Source: an uncultured Porphyromonadaceae bacterium (GTDB lineage: Bacteria; Bacteroidota; Bacteroidia; Bacteroidales; Muribaculaceae). Taken from it: a stretch of DNA of 32,440 nt. The stretch spans positions 1-32,440 of the forward strand of contig UROS01000007.1 of assembly GCA_900549445.1 (NCBI GenBank). Reading direction: 5' to 3'. Below, piece by piece: positions 6,915 through 14,925 of the stretch (within the stretch, counting starts at the first letter, position 1; every line of letters starts with the position of its first letter). The notes under the pieces are model-generated. The model did no database searches. It was not told the DNA's origin and saw only the letters and a list, made by a program, of their open reading frames with translations. Both the position numbers and the translations under genes were made by a program.

Positions 6915-8208
6915 ATGGCATACCTACCTCCCTCGTATAGCAGACAATACCCTTAAAGAGTATCTTGAAGCGTTCGGAGCGGTACTCATAGAAGGTCCCA
7001 AGTGGTGTGGCAAAACCACAACCGCGGAGCAGCAGGCAAACAGCGAACTAAAACTCCAGCTCCCCGATGCGCGTGACGGCTATCTTGCAACGGCCGCTAC
7101 CAAACCATCCCTTCTTTTAGAGGGTGCTACTCCCCGGCTTATCGATGAATGGCAGGATGCGCCTACCATTTGGGATGCCGTCAGAAGTGCTGTCGATGCA
7201 AGGCAAAAGGTCGGTCAGTTTATACTCACCGGATCTAACTCGATTGACAGATCAAAAATACTGCATACCGGCACCGGGCGGATTGCAAGAATTAAGATGG
7301 CGCCTATGAGTCTGTGGGAATCCGGAGAATCCACAGGAGAAATTTCCCTGATGGAACTTTTTAACAATCCGGATTTGATTATTGACGGCAGGATGTCAAG
7401 GCTTGATATAAAGCAACTGATTTTTGCATCCTGTAGAGGAGGCTGGCCGGCGGCATTGTCGATTCCGACCCAGAGAGGTAAACTATTGGTTGCCAGAAAT
7501 TATGTACAAAGCGTATGCTCCACCGACATATCAACCGTCGATGGTGTTGACCGTAGCGAAAAACTCGCACGGGAGATTCTGCGTGCTTATTCAAGAAATA
7601 TCTCGACACTTGCGAAAAAAAAGAAAATGATTCAGGATGTAGCAGCCGTGACAGAGAGTTGCACCGAACCGACATTCGACAGCTATGTATCGTCCTTGGA
7701 GAAGCTGTTTGTCATTCAGGATATAGATTCATGGTCACCGGCAGTAAGGTCTGCCACCGCAATCAGAAAAGGGAAGAAAAGAGGCTTTACCGACCCTTCC
7801 ATTGCAGTAGCTGCATTAGGACTTTCACCGGAACGTCTTCAAATGGATCTGAAGACCTACGGTTTCATATTCGAATGTATGGCGATGAGAGACCTCCGTG
7901 TTTATTCCCAGTCATGCTTTGGATCAATATCGTACTATCATGACAGATATGATCTTGAGGCTGATGCAGTTCTGCATCTTGATGACGGAAGATATGCGTT
8001 GATTGAATTCAAGCTTGGCGGTGCGGAAATCGATAAAGGTGCGGAGCATCTTCTGGAAATCAGAGAGCTTGTAAGGAAAATGAATGAAAGAGAGAAACAG
8101 ATTGTAATGGATGAACCTACATTGCTATTGGTAATTACAGGAGGCCCTATAGCCTATACGCGACCAGACGGTGTGAAGGTCATTCCTCTTGCTTGCCTAA
8201 AAGATTAA
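6915..8208 (+). pseudogene. AAA+ ATPase of the DUF4143 family, frameshifted at codons 3-5
   Basis: The protein is a complete AAA-type ATPase with a C-terminal DUF4143 nuclease-like domain. Walker A is EGPKWCGKTTT near residue 25, the Walker B-like segment is PRLIDEWQDAP, sensor 1 is GQFILTGSN, and the C-terminal part contains DLEADAVLHL and ALIEFKLGG with the D-ExK-like pattern. The expected start MxYLPRIAD is split. ATG 6915 reads MAYLPPSYS into a stop, while YLPRIAD continues in the other frame. Removing one copy of the tandem TACC at 6921-6928 restores a perfect frame to the stop at 8208. An in-frame ATG occurs only at 7297, beyond the ATPase motifs. The good promoter at 6862 argues for recent damage or a sequencing error. 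Family members occur in mobile and defence contexts; their role is poorly known. Confidence 0.8.
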
Positions 8209-8271
8209 CATTATAGACAAGTTAACAAATTTCAGCGGAGCTAAATGCCTGAAAATAGACAAGCTTATTTT

Positions 8272-8395
8272 GCGATAAAAGGATACAAAAAGCGATTGAC
8301 AAGTTTATTTTCTTACTTGTCAATCGCTTGCGTATTAGCTTTTTATGTCTTAAAATCGGGCAGATTCCATATCAATACTCCTCCTCGTTGAAGAA
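8272..8395 (-). repeat. Copy C of the DUF2795-gene 3' end plus terminator
   Basis: On the minus strand, 8395-8372 encode FFNEEEY-stop. A perfect 14-bp hairpin (AAGCGATTGACAAG arms, 8290-8329) follows. Nearly identical to copy B (3301-3425), including the flank GGATACAAAAAGCG and the stretch TTTTATGTCTTAAAATCG. It separates module 2 from module 1. Confidence 0.82.
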
Positions 8396-8594
8396 CAGTT
8401 TTGACACTGTGTTTCAGTTATTTAACCATTCTTTACCGACTTAAATACAAACATATTTCGCCATTTGAGGCCTTAAAACACCATTCAGGAATATTCCAAT
8501 ACAAACATATTGAGCGAGAAATGTCAGTAATAAGAACTTGCAAAAATGTATATCTGGCAACTATACGGCTTCTCCCAATCATCGGTATGCTTCT
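8396..8594. other. Intergenic stretch with a possible degenerate repeat copy
   Basis: No convincing gene is present. Positions 8445-8482 (ATACAAACATATTTCGCCAT, then TTGAGGCCTTAAAACACC) resemble the outer flank of the copy D hairpin (ACACAAACAAATTCGGCTAT, then CCATAAAATACC, near 10410-10450) and of copy A. The hairpin itself is missing. This may be the eroded edge of a further copy. Confidence 0.3.
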
Positions 8595-9284
8595 CTAATT
8601 TGTATACCAACGTATAGCATGAAGATTATCGCCAAATTGTTTCATTCTTTTACCACGTGTTGCCTCCTGGTAATAAGGGCTAACACATACTATTATGTTG
8701 TTATGTGATTTATCCTCATTTAACAAGGATAGGATGCCATCGCCATCAAAATCATCCAAGTCTATTACATTTGAAAAAATATGTATAACTGTTGAAGATT
8801 TTGGATCGATATCGTCATTATTTAACTGGTTGTCCTTCTTACACACGGCCCATATTTTTGACTCACAGAAGAAAGCATTTACATATTTGACGCAACGTTG
8901 TAAATTCTGCCTCGATGGTTCAATAAGGATAAATTCTTTGACATAGTCATTGTCAATATGCCTCGATGCCATATAATCAGAAAGGACCATTTCGGCAATA
9001 CCTTGACCGCATCCATAGTCAATTACAGAGATGCCATCTTCGTGCCAAACTTTAGAAGGGATTTTTTCATAAGCATGGAGCAATTTAGCCTGATGAATCT
9101 CACCATACTTGGCGATGTAAGCGTTAAGCTGGCGAGTATTGGTGAGATGAGCCGCTCCATGTTCCAAATCGTCAAAAAGGTTTTGCTGCTCTGCTTTTGA
9201 AAGTGAGGCAAACCAGTCCTTTGCCTTTTGTAATACGCTGACGAAGGTTTGTGCGGATTTCCGAGTGTTGGGTATATAGTTCAT
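8595..9284 (-). CDS. Class I SAM-dependent methyltransferase-like protein
   Basis: A 229-residue soluble protein. The N-terminal half is helical (SLSKAEQQNLFDDLEHGAAH). Then comes motif I of Rossmann-fold methyltransferases, VIDYGCGQGIAEM (about residues 87-99), a motif-II-like acidic strand FILIEPSRQNLQR and a later IHIFSNVIDLDD segment typical of motif IV. The protein ends soon after, so the domain is compact. Its ATG is 1 bp from the stop of the DUF1848 gene, so the two are translated together. The substrate is unknown; RNA, protein or small molecule are all possible. Confidence 0.72.
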   Translation of the reverse strand: MNYIPNTRKSAQTFVSVLQKAKDWFASLSKAEQQNLFDDLEHGAAHLTNTRQLNAYIAKYGEIHQAKLLHAYEKIPSKVWHEDGISVIDYGCGQGIAEMVLSDYMASRHIDNDYVKEFILIEPSRQNLQRCVKYVNAFFCESKIWAVCKKDNQLNNDDIDPKSSTVIHIFSNVIDLDDFDGDGILSLLNEDKSHNNIIVCVSPYYQEATRGKRMKQFGDNLHAIRWYTN

Positions 9285-9285
9285 A

Positions 9286-10251
9286 TTATTTTATGGAGTC
9301 TTTAAGTGTATTGGCGATATATTCCTTATAATTTGAAAATGCCGAGGTCGGGGTGGTGTTGGCATAGCAGTAGAGACAACCGTGCGGGCAGGTGTTGTAT
9401 GCGCCGATGTCTTTTGAGAGGATGCAGCCGCAAGCCTTGCGCTGGCCACTGTCGCCCCTGGCGTTATAAAGGAAGTTTTGCAGAATGGCATCATCGGGAG
9501 CAAAGCGGCTGATTAGTTCCGGGTCGATGCAGCGGTTATGCTCTATTCCATATTCCGAAAGGTCAATAAATTCGGCACATGTCGCGAGTCGGAAATTCCA
9601 GTTAGCATGGTTCAACGTTGAGAGTCGCGATGCAAATTCACGCATAGTCGCTTCATCCCATTCACGATAATTGATTCCGCTATGCCTGAGATTGCGCGAC
9701 ACTTTTTTATACGACTCAATGTCGGCGAAACTGAAAACGAGTTTTTCTGTATAGCCGGACAGGGCATCGGCGATATGGGCGATTTTTTCAAGTAAAGAAT
9801 CTATGTTTATTCGGTCTGTAATAATAAGCGGGTCAAAACGCCACACCGCCGCTCCTGCGCCGAGAACATCGATCAGCCGACGGAAAGTTTCTATCCGTTG
9901 CTGCAATGTAGGAACCTTTGGTTCCAGTCCTTCGGTTTCGTAATCATTAAGGGTATATTGTATGTAACATCCGATTCCTCGCTCTTTAAGCGTAGACAGC
10001 TGGGGTAACAGGGGCGCAGGATTCTTTGACCAGAAAACAATAAAGCGGGTATTGTCGAACGACACGTAGCTGTCCTGACCTGAGAAAGGATTTCGCCACC
10101 TGACGTAGCCCTTGTCAAGCCGTCGGAAAAACCATTCGGCATAAAACGCCGGAATATCGGTAGCCCGGCTTGCCGATATTATCAGAGGGGCCTGTGCCAA
10201 AACTTCCGTTCCTTTGTCGTTGCTTATAGATATGGTTTGATGTTTCATCAT
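9286..10251 (-). CDS. DUF1848 family Fe-S protein
   Basis: A 321-residue protein matching DUF1848: ISASRATDIPAFYAEWFFRR near the start, then GYVRWRNPFSGQ, FIVFWSKNPAPLLPQL, YIQYTLNDYE and AAVWRFDPLI. The C-terminus has a cysteine cluster (ACGCILSKD, then NTCPHGCLYCYAN, about residues 282-305) of form CxC-x11-CxxxCxxC, which ends in a radical-SAM-type CxxxCxxC. Family members are uncharacterised; Fe-S binding is expected. ATG 10251 is chosen (10248 is also possible) because a TAnnTTTG box at 10270-10277 overlaps the longer TTG start at 10272. It forms a two-gene cassette with the downstream methyltransferase. Confidence 0.85.
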   Translation of the reverse strand: MMKHQTISISNDKGTEVLAQAPLIISASRATDIPAFYAEWFFRRLDKGYVRWRNPFSGQDSYVSFDNTRFIVFWSKNPAPLLPQLSTLKERGIGCYIQYTLNDYETEGLEPKVPTLQQRIETFRRLIDVLGAGAAVWRFDPLIITDRINIDSLLEKIAHIADALSGYTEKLVFSFADIESYKKVSRNLRHSGINYREWDEATMREFASRLSTLNHANWNFRLATCAEFIDLSEYGIEHNRCIDPELISRFAPDDAILQNFLYNARGDSGQRKACGCILSKDIGAYNTCPHGCLYCYANTTPTSAFSNYKEYIANTLKDSIK

Positions 10252-10269
10252 GTGGGAATTATTGATGCA

Positions 10270-10277
10270 CAAAGATA
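10270..10277 (-). promoter_or_regulatory. -7 box for the DUF1848/methyltransferase pair
   Basis: Minus-strand TATCTTTG matches TAnnTTTG. No well-spaced -33 TTG is seen (the nearest is 14 bp away). It decides the start of the downstream gene by excluding the TTG at 10272. Confidence 0.45.
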
Positions 10278-10426
10278 CGACTTAATATGAGCAAAAAGAT
10301 GGCACACTAAAGTTAATAAACACTAAAACGGATAATATTCGTCTTCCATTACAAAAAGTAATGTTGCTGACCAATTATATACAAACAAAAGCCCTAAAAT
10401 CCCCTGATTACACAAACAAATTCGGC

Positions 10427-10538
10427 TATTTCAGACCATAAAATACCAGCCATACAAACAAATTCTAATTGCTTATATGGCTGGTAATCAGTATGTTGCG
10501 TGTAAATTTGAGTCTCAATACTCCTCTTCGTTGAAGAA
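10427..10538 (-). repeat. Copy D: native 3' end of the DUF2795 gene plus terminator
   Basis: This is the original of the repeats A, B and C. The last codons FFNEEEY-stop (10538-10515) belong to the intact gene at 10515-10736. The hairpin downstream is shared with copy A at about 85 percent identity by eye. Confidence 0.8.
10446..10484 (-). terminator. Terminator of the DUF2795 gene
   Basis: Inverted repeat CCAGCCATA / TATGGCTGG with extended AT pairing, followed on the minus strand by TATTTTATGG. It lies 30 bp after the stop at 10515. Confidence 0.6.
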
Positions 10539-10736
10539 GAAGTCTTCTTTGGAGGGGTAGTCGGGCCATATGTCTTCGATACATTCGTAGATGTCGCCTT
10601 CGTCTTCCATTTCCTGAAGGTTTTCAATTACTTCGAGGGGGGCGCCGCTGCGCATAGCATAGTCTATGAGTTCGTCTTTGGTTGCGGGCCAGGGTGCATC
10701 CTCAAGTTTGGATGCGAGTTCAAGTGTCCAGTACAT
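10515..10736 (-). CDS. Small DUF2795 family protein
   Basis: A 73-residue acidic protein, MYWTLELASKLEDAPWPATK, then DELIDYAMRSGAPLEVIENL, ending DYPSKEDFFFNEEEY. It is the conserved small DUF2795-type protein of Bacteroidales, of unknown function. The region PATKDELIDYA resembles a small helical nucleic-acid-binding or partner-binding fold. It lies 45 bp downstream of the cobalamin adenosyltransferase gene and is probably cotranscribed with it. Its 3' end is repeated three more times in the accessory region, so it appears to serve as an insertion target while staying intact. Confidence 0.85.
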   Translation of the reverse strand: MYWTLELASKLEDAPWPATKDELIDYAMRSGAPLEVIENLQEMEDEGDIYECIEDIWPDYPSKEDFFFNEEEY

Positions 10737-10781
10737 GTCGGTAGTTTCTTAGTGTATGTTCGATTGTTGTTTATATGATAT

Positions 10782-11342
10782 TTATGCTTCGGGATTCCAC
10801 GTGGCTTCAGGGGTTTCGGTGAGCACGTTGATGTAGCGGGCGAGCATGAAAAGGTAGTCGCTCAGGCGGTTCATGTAGTTGAGGATGATGGGGTGGACAA
10901 ACTCGCCGGCCTCTGCCACGCCGACAATTCTGCGCTCGGCCTGGCGGCAGAGCGAGCGGGCTATGTGGGCGTGGGCGGCGGCGTGGGCGCCTCCGGGCAA
11001 AATGAACTGGTTGAGCGGAGGAACGACGGCATCCATGGCGTCGATCGACGTTTCGAGGAGCTGGATGTCGGCGTCTGCCAGACCTTTCACCCCGTCGGTC
11101 TGTGCGGCGTTGGGGTTGGCGAGGCTCGCCCCGATGTTGAAAAGTTTGTTTTCAATCGCGCGGAGCACTTTCAGAATTTCGGGTGGCATCTTCACGCGGC
11201 ATTCCGCATAGAGAAGTCCCATGTAGCTGTTGAGGGTGTCGACCGAGCCGTAGGCTTCGACCCTGATGTCGTTTTTCTTCACCCGGCTGCCGCCTATGAG
11301 GGCGGTGGTGCCGTTGTCGCCTGTTTTTGTATAGATTTTCAT
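10782..11342 (-). CDS. Cob(I)alamin adenosyltransferase (PduO/ATR type)
   Basis: A 186-residue enzyme that transfers adenosyl from ATP to cob(I)alamin to make coenzyme B12. It starts MKIYTKTGDNGTTALIGGSR, the ATP-binding N-terminus of the PduO family. It continues with VEAYGSVDTLNSYMGLL and the signature FILPGGAHAAAHAHIARSLC followed by RQAERR. The length is typical. A longer upstream frame exists, but ATG 11342 is the family start and a promoter at 11367-11397 lies just upstream. It is divergent from hflX. Confidence 0.93.
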   Translation of the reverse strand: MKIYTKTGDNGTTALIGGSRVKKNDIRVEAYGSVDTLNSYMGLLYAECRVKMPPEILKVLRAIENKLFNIGASLANPNAAQTDGVKGLADADIQLLETSIDAMDAVVPPLNQFILPGGAHAAAHAHIARSLCRQAERRIVGVAEAGEFVHPIILNYMNRLSDYLFMLARYINVLTETPEATWNPEA

Positions 11343-11366
11343 TGTCGCTTTTTTTCGTTCGGGCGG

Positions 11367-11397
11367 CAAAGATATAAGTATCTGCCGACATATACAA
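11367..11397 (-). promoter_or_regulatory. Promoter of the adenosyltransferase gene
   Basis: Minus strand TTG (11397-11395), 20 bp, TATCTTTG (11374-11367): full Bacteroidetes consensus. The start site is near 11361, about 19 nt before the ATG. Confidence 0.72.
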
Positions 11398-11417
11398 CAA
11401 CTAAGCGAAATATTTGT

Positions 11418-11425
11418 TAAATTTG
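11418..11425 (+). promoter_or_regulatory. -7 box of the hflX promoter
   Basis: TAAATTTG matches TAnnTTTG. It overlaps the GTG at 11425, so that codon cannot start translation and ATG 11449 is preferred. No clear -33 element is seen. Confidence 0.5.
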
Positions 11426-11448
11426 TGACCCGAAAGTTTGAAAACAAT

Positions 11449-12687
11449 ATGATTGAACAGATTATAAATAAAAACGAGACCGAACGGGCGATACTTGTGG
11501 GGCTCGTCAACGACGTACAGAACGAGCAGAAAAGCAAGGAGTATCTCGACGAGCTCGCCTTTCTCGCCGACACCGCCGGCGCCGAGACTGTCAGGGTGTT
11601 CACCCAGAAACTCGACTATCCCAACCCGCGCACCTTCGTGGGCAAAGGCAAGCTCGACGAAATCCGCCAGTATGTGGAGGACAACGACATTGGCATGGCG
11701 ATTTTCGACGATGACCTTACATCGAAGCAGGTGGTCAACATCGAGCGCGAGCTCAAGATAAAGATTCTCGACCGCACGAGTCTGATTCTCGACATTTTCG
11801 CCAGCCGCGCCCGCACGGCCAATGCCAAAACCCAGGTGGAACTCGCGCAGTATCAGTACCTTCTGCCGCGACTCACCCGAATGTGGACCCACCTCGAGCG
11901 CCAGCGCGGAGGTATAGGCATGCGCGGACCCGGTGAGACTCAGATCGAGACCGACCGGCGCATAATCCTCAACAAGATCTCCCTCCTTAAGGAAGAGTTG
12001 CGCAGTATCGACAAGCAGAAGGCCGTGCAGCGCAAAAACCGCGGCAAACTGACACGTGTGGCTCTCGTGGGTTATACCAATGCCGGTAAGTCTACCCTCA
12101 TGAACGTGCTGAGCAAGAGCGACGTCTTCGCCGAAAACAAGCTTTTCGCAACCCTCGACACCACCGTGCGCAAGGTGATTATCGACAATCTTCCTTTCCT
12201 GCTCACCGACACAGTTGGATTCATCCGCAAGCTTCCCACCCATCTGGTAGACTCCTTCAAGTCGACCCTCGACGAGGTTCGCGAGGCCGATCTGCTCGTC
12301 CACGTGGTCGACATCTCCCATCCCAATTTCGAGGAGCAGATCGAGGTGGTCGACAAGACACTGCGCGAGGTGTGCAACGGCGCCGACAAGCCCATGATAA
12401 TGGTTTTCAACAAAATCGACGCTTTCACTTACACCCCTAAGGACGCCGACGACCTCACACCCGCCTCGCGCGAGAACGTGAGTCTCGACGAACTGAAGCG
12501 CATGTGGATGGCGCGCCTGCCCCACGATTGCGTGTTTATTTCCGCCCGCAAGGGCACCAACATCGACGAACTTAAGAAGATGATCTACGACCGCGCACGC
12601 GAGATTCACGTGGCGCGCTTCCCCTACAACGACTTCCTTTTTCAGCACTACGAGGACGACTCGCAGGACGCTTCTGCCACCGACTGA
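11449..12687 (+). CDS. hflX: GTPase HflX
   Basis: A 412-residue ribosome-associated GTPase. The N-terminal HflX domain contains NPRTFVGKGKLDEI and the linker RGGIGMRGPGETQIETDRR. The G domain has G1 GYTNAGKST (about residues 207-215), G3 DTVGF with FIRKLPTHLVDSFKSTL, and G4 NKID. Family members split or rescue stalled 70S ribosomes. Length and order are standard. A strong bidirectional hairpin at 12715-12746 separates it from the converging M13 peptidase gene. Confidence 0.95.
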   Translation: MIEQIINKNETERAILVGLVNDVQNEQKSKEYLDELAFLADTAGAETVRVFTQKLDYPNPRTFVGKGKLDEIRQYVEDNDIGMAIFDDDLTSKQVVNIERELKIKILDRTSLILDIFASRARTANAKTQVELAQYQYLLPRLTRMWTHLERQRGGIGMRGPGETQIETDRRIILNKISLLKEELRSIDKQKAVQRKNRGKLTRVALVGYTNAGKSTLMNVLSKSDVFAENKLFATLDTTVRKVIIDNLPFLLTDTVGFIRKLPTHLVDSFKSTLDEVREADLLVHVVDISHPNFEEQIEVVDKTLREVCNGADKPMIMVFNKIDAFTYTPKDADDLTPASRENVSLDELKRMWMARLPHDCVFISARKGTNIDELKKMIYDRAREIHVARFPYNDFLFQHYEDDSQDASATD

Positions 12688-12714
12688 CCTCTTCGGCCGG
12701 GACATATGAGACAA

Positions 12715-12746
12715 ACGGGGCTGCCGCGGATTTGCGGCAGCCCCGT
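12715..12746. terminator. Bidirectional terminator between hflX and the M13 peptidase
   Basis: A perfect GC-rich stem ACGGGGCTGCCGC / GCGGCAGCCCCGT with a 6-nt loop between two convergent genes. T-runs are short (TTTGT on the minus side). Confidence 0.72.
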
Positions 12747-12768
12747 TCGGTATCTTGAGAACTGGTGT

Positions 12769-14826
12769 TTACCAGATCACCACGCGCTCCGATTCGGGGC
12801 GGAACATGGGCTGGCCCTCCGTGATGGAGAACGCCTCGAAGAAGGGCGCGAGGTTGCGAAGCGACACGTTCACGCGGTTGCGGCCCAGCGAGTGGACGTC
12901 GCCCGTGGTGAGGGCGCGGATCTCCTCGTCGCGGATGTTCTGTGCCCAGAGGTTGGCGTAGTTCATGTAGAATGCCTGGCGGGGAGTGAGACCGTCGATT
13001 TTTGCAGAGTCGCTTTCAACGTCAATGCCTTTCTTTTTCTGCGAGTCGAGGAACGCGGTCATCGCCACGCGAAGGCCGCCCTGATCGGCTATGTTCTCGC
13101 CCAGCGTATACTGTCCGTTGGCGTGAAGACCGGGAAGAACCTCAACGGCGTCGAACTGCGCGATCAGACCCTTGGTCTTCTCGCTGAACTTGGCTGCGTC
13201 GTCGGCTGTCCACCAGTCGGTCATGTTGCCTTTAGCGTCGAAATTGCGGCCCTGGTCATCGAATCCGTGGGTCATTTCGTGGCCGATCACCACTCCGATG
13301 CCGCCGTAGTTCTCGGCGTCGCTTGCCTCGGGGTCGAAGAAAGGCGCCTGAAGTATGGCTGCGGGGAACACTATTTCGTTAGCGAGCGGATTGTAGTAAG
13401 CGTTCACGGTCTGAGGAGTCATGCCCCATTCGGTGTGGTCAACGGGTTTACCCCACTTGGAATAAGTGTCGCGCTGATGCCACATCGCAACGTTGTGCAT
13501 GTTCTCGTAATAGCTCAGCTTCGGGTCGATTTCAAGGGTAGTGTAGTCTTTCCACTTGTCGGGATAGCCGATTTTAACGGTGAATGCGTTGAGTTTGTTG
13601 AGGGCGTTGAGTTTCGTGTCGGTGCTCATCCAGTCAAGTTCGATTATGTGCTTGCCCAGTGCGGTGCGCAGGTTCTCAACGAGTCCTACCATATAGTCTT
13701 TCGACGACTGCGGGAAGTACTTCTCCACGTAGAGCTCGCCTACTGCCTCGCCCATTGCGCCTTCAGTGGCGTCGAGCGCGCGCTTCCAGCGCGGACGCTG
13801 CTGCTGCACACCGCGCATTACCTTGGAGAACTCGAAATTTGCGTTGGCGAAGTCATCGCTAAGTTTAGAAGACGCCTGCGACACGTATTTCCACAGGTAA
13901 TAGTCCTTTATTTCGCGGTCGGTGAGTGAACCCATGAGCTTGTCGGCCTGAGCCACTGACTTCAGCTCCGTCACGATTACCTGTTCGGGCGACGGTATTT
14001 CCATTGTCTCGATAAAGAAGCGGTCCCAGTTCACGTGAGGATACATCTCCTTGAGCAGCGCAAAGGTGCGCGGGTTATATTGGGCGGTGATGTCGCGGCT
14101 CTCTTCGCGGGTGAAAGCCGAATCAGCGAGCGCTGTCTCGATTTTCATCACGTTTTTAACGATACGGCGTGCATCCTTGCGCGAGTATCCTGCGTTGCGC
14201 ATCTGCGCCTCGATAAGCTTCATGTAAGCCTCGCGCACTTCCTTGTTGCGCTTGTCGTTCTTGAGATAATAATCGCGGTCGCCCAGACCCATGCCTCCGC
14301 CGCCCACATACATGGCATACTCTTCGCTGTTCGCGAGATTCTCCATGGGACCGGCGCCGAAAAACGGGCTTGCGTAGTTGCCGTGCATCCAGAGGAAAAG
14401 ATCTTCCATGCCGCTGTGGGGCGTGGTTTCTATTTTCTTCAGGTCGGCGAGAATCGGTTTTGCTCCTTCGGCGTTGCGGCGGACGGAATCCATGGCCTGG
14501 CTGTAGATGGTAGCTACTTTGAATGCCACGGTTCCTGCTGCGGGATTTTCGTCGGCAAGATTGAGGATTATCTGCTTAACGCGCGCCTCGCTCGAATCGT
14601 TGAGAATGTCGAAAGCGCCGTAGCGAGAATGTTCGGGAGTGAGGGGATGCGACTCCATCCAGCCCTTGTTCACATAGGTGTAGAAATCGGTTCCGGCAGG
14701 CGTCGATTTGTCGAAATAGGCTGGGTTGAGGCTCTTGAGGTGTTCTGCCTTGGCCTCACCGGCTGCTGATGCACCCGCTGCGGTAAGAGCCGCTGCAAGC
14801 GTCAATGCGATAGTGATTGCCTTCAT
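12769..14826 (-). CDS. M13 family zinc metallopeptidase (PepO/neprilysin-like)
   Basis: A 685-residue secreted peptidase. The signal peptide is residues 1-20 (MKAITIALTLAAALTAAGAS). The mature start LNPAYFDKSTPAGTDFYTYV is the usual M13 N-terminal motif. Zinc ligands are H516 and H520 in HEMTH, with E577 in ENIADQGG; D581 is the conserved partner. NAYYNPLANEIVFPAAILQ precedes the active site as in the family. The C-terminus ends in VVIW rather than the classical CxxW. Start 14826 is chosen because it begins the signal peptide; the upstream TTG extension is not credible and a -7 box lies at 14866-14873. Confidence 0.95.
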   Translation of the reverse strand: MKAITIALTLAAALTAAGASAAGEAKAEHLKSLNPAYFDKSTPAGTDFYTYVNKGWMESHPLTPEHSRYGAFDILNDSSEARVKQIILNLADENPAAGTVAFKVATIYSQAMDSVRRNAEGAKPILADLKKIETTPHSGMEDLFLWMHGNYASPFFGAGPMENLANSEEYAMYVGGGGMGLGDRDYYLKNDKRNKEVREAYMKLIEAQMRNAGYSRKDARRIVKNVMKIETALADSAFTREESRDITAQYNPRTFALLKEMYPHVNWDRFFIETMEIPSPEQVIVTELKSVAQADKLMGSLTDREIKDYYLWKYVSQASSKLSDDFANANFEFSKVMRGVQQQRPRWKRALDATEGAMGEAVGELYVEKYFPQSSKDYMVGLVENLRTALGKHIIELDWMSTDTKLNALNKLNAFTVKIGYPDKWKDYTTLEIDPKLSYYENMHNVAMWHQRDTYSKWGKPVDHTEWGMTPQTVNAYYNPLANEIVFPAAILQAPFFDPEASDAENYGGIGVVIGHEMTHGFDDQGRNFDAKGNMTDWWTADDAAKFSEKTKGLIAQFDAVEVLPGLHANGQYTLGENIADQGGLRVAMTAFLDSQKKKGIDVESDSAKIDGLTPRQAFYMNYANLWAQNIRDEEIRALTTGDVHSLGRNRVNVSLRNLAPFFEAFSITEGQPMFRPESERVVIW

Positions 14827-14865
14827 TGAATGATAAATTGAAGTGTGAAATGATGAATTTTGCTG

Positions 14866-14873
14866 CAAAGTTA
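14866..14873 (-). promoter_or_regulatory. -7 box of the M13 peptidase promoter
   Basis: Minus-strand TAACTTTG matches TAnnTTTG, about 40 bp before the ATG. A TTG lies 23 bp further upstream, slightly too far for the usual spacing. Confidence 0.5.
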
Positions 14874-14925
14874 CAAAATAATATCTTATAAGTTACCAAG
14901 TAGGCTGTCTTAGCTGATTTAGCAC

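Noticed and set aside
7124..7309. 61-codon frame inside the DUF4143 gene
   Set aside because: Out-of-frame shadow; the ATPase motifs lie in the other frame, open from 6934 to 8208.
8401..8598. 65-codon plus-strand frame starting with TTG
   Set aside because: No promoter, no motif, and it covers the degenerate repeat flank; chance frame in AT-rich DNA.
302..10538. CRISPR array or invertible promoter array made of the spaced repeats
   Set aside because: Repeats are over 100 bp, kilobases apart, same orientation, and contain a gene end plus terminator; there are no spacers or cas genes.
11401..13929. Long antisense frames over hflX and the M13 peptidase
   Set aside because: Both overlap intact genes with clear catalytic motifs; low-complexity V/H/L-rich composition.
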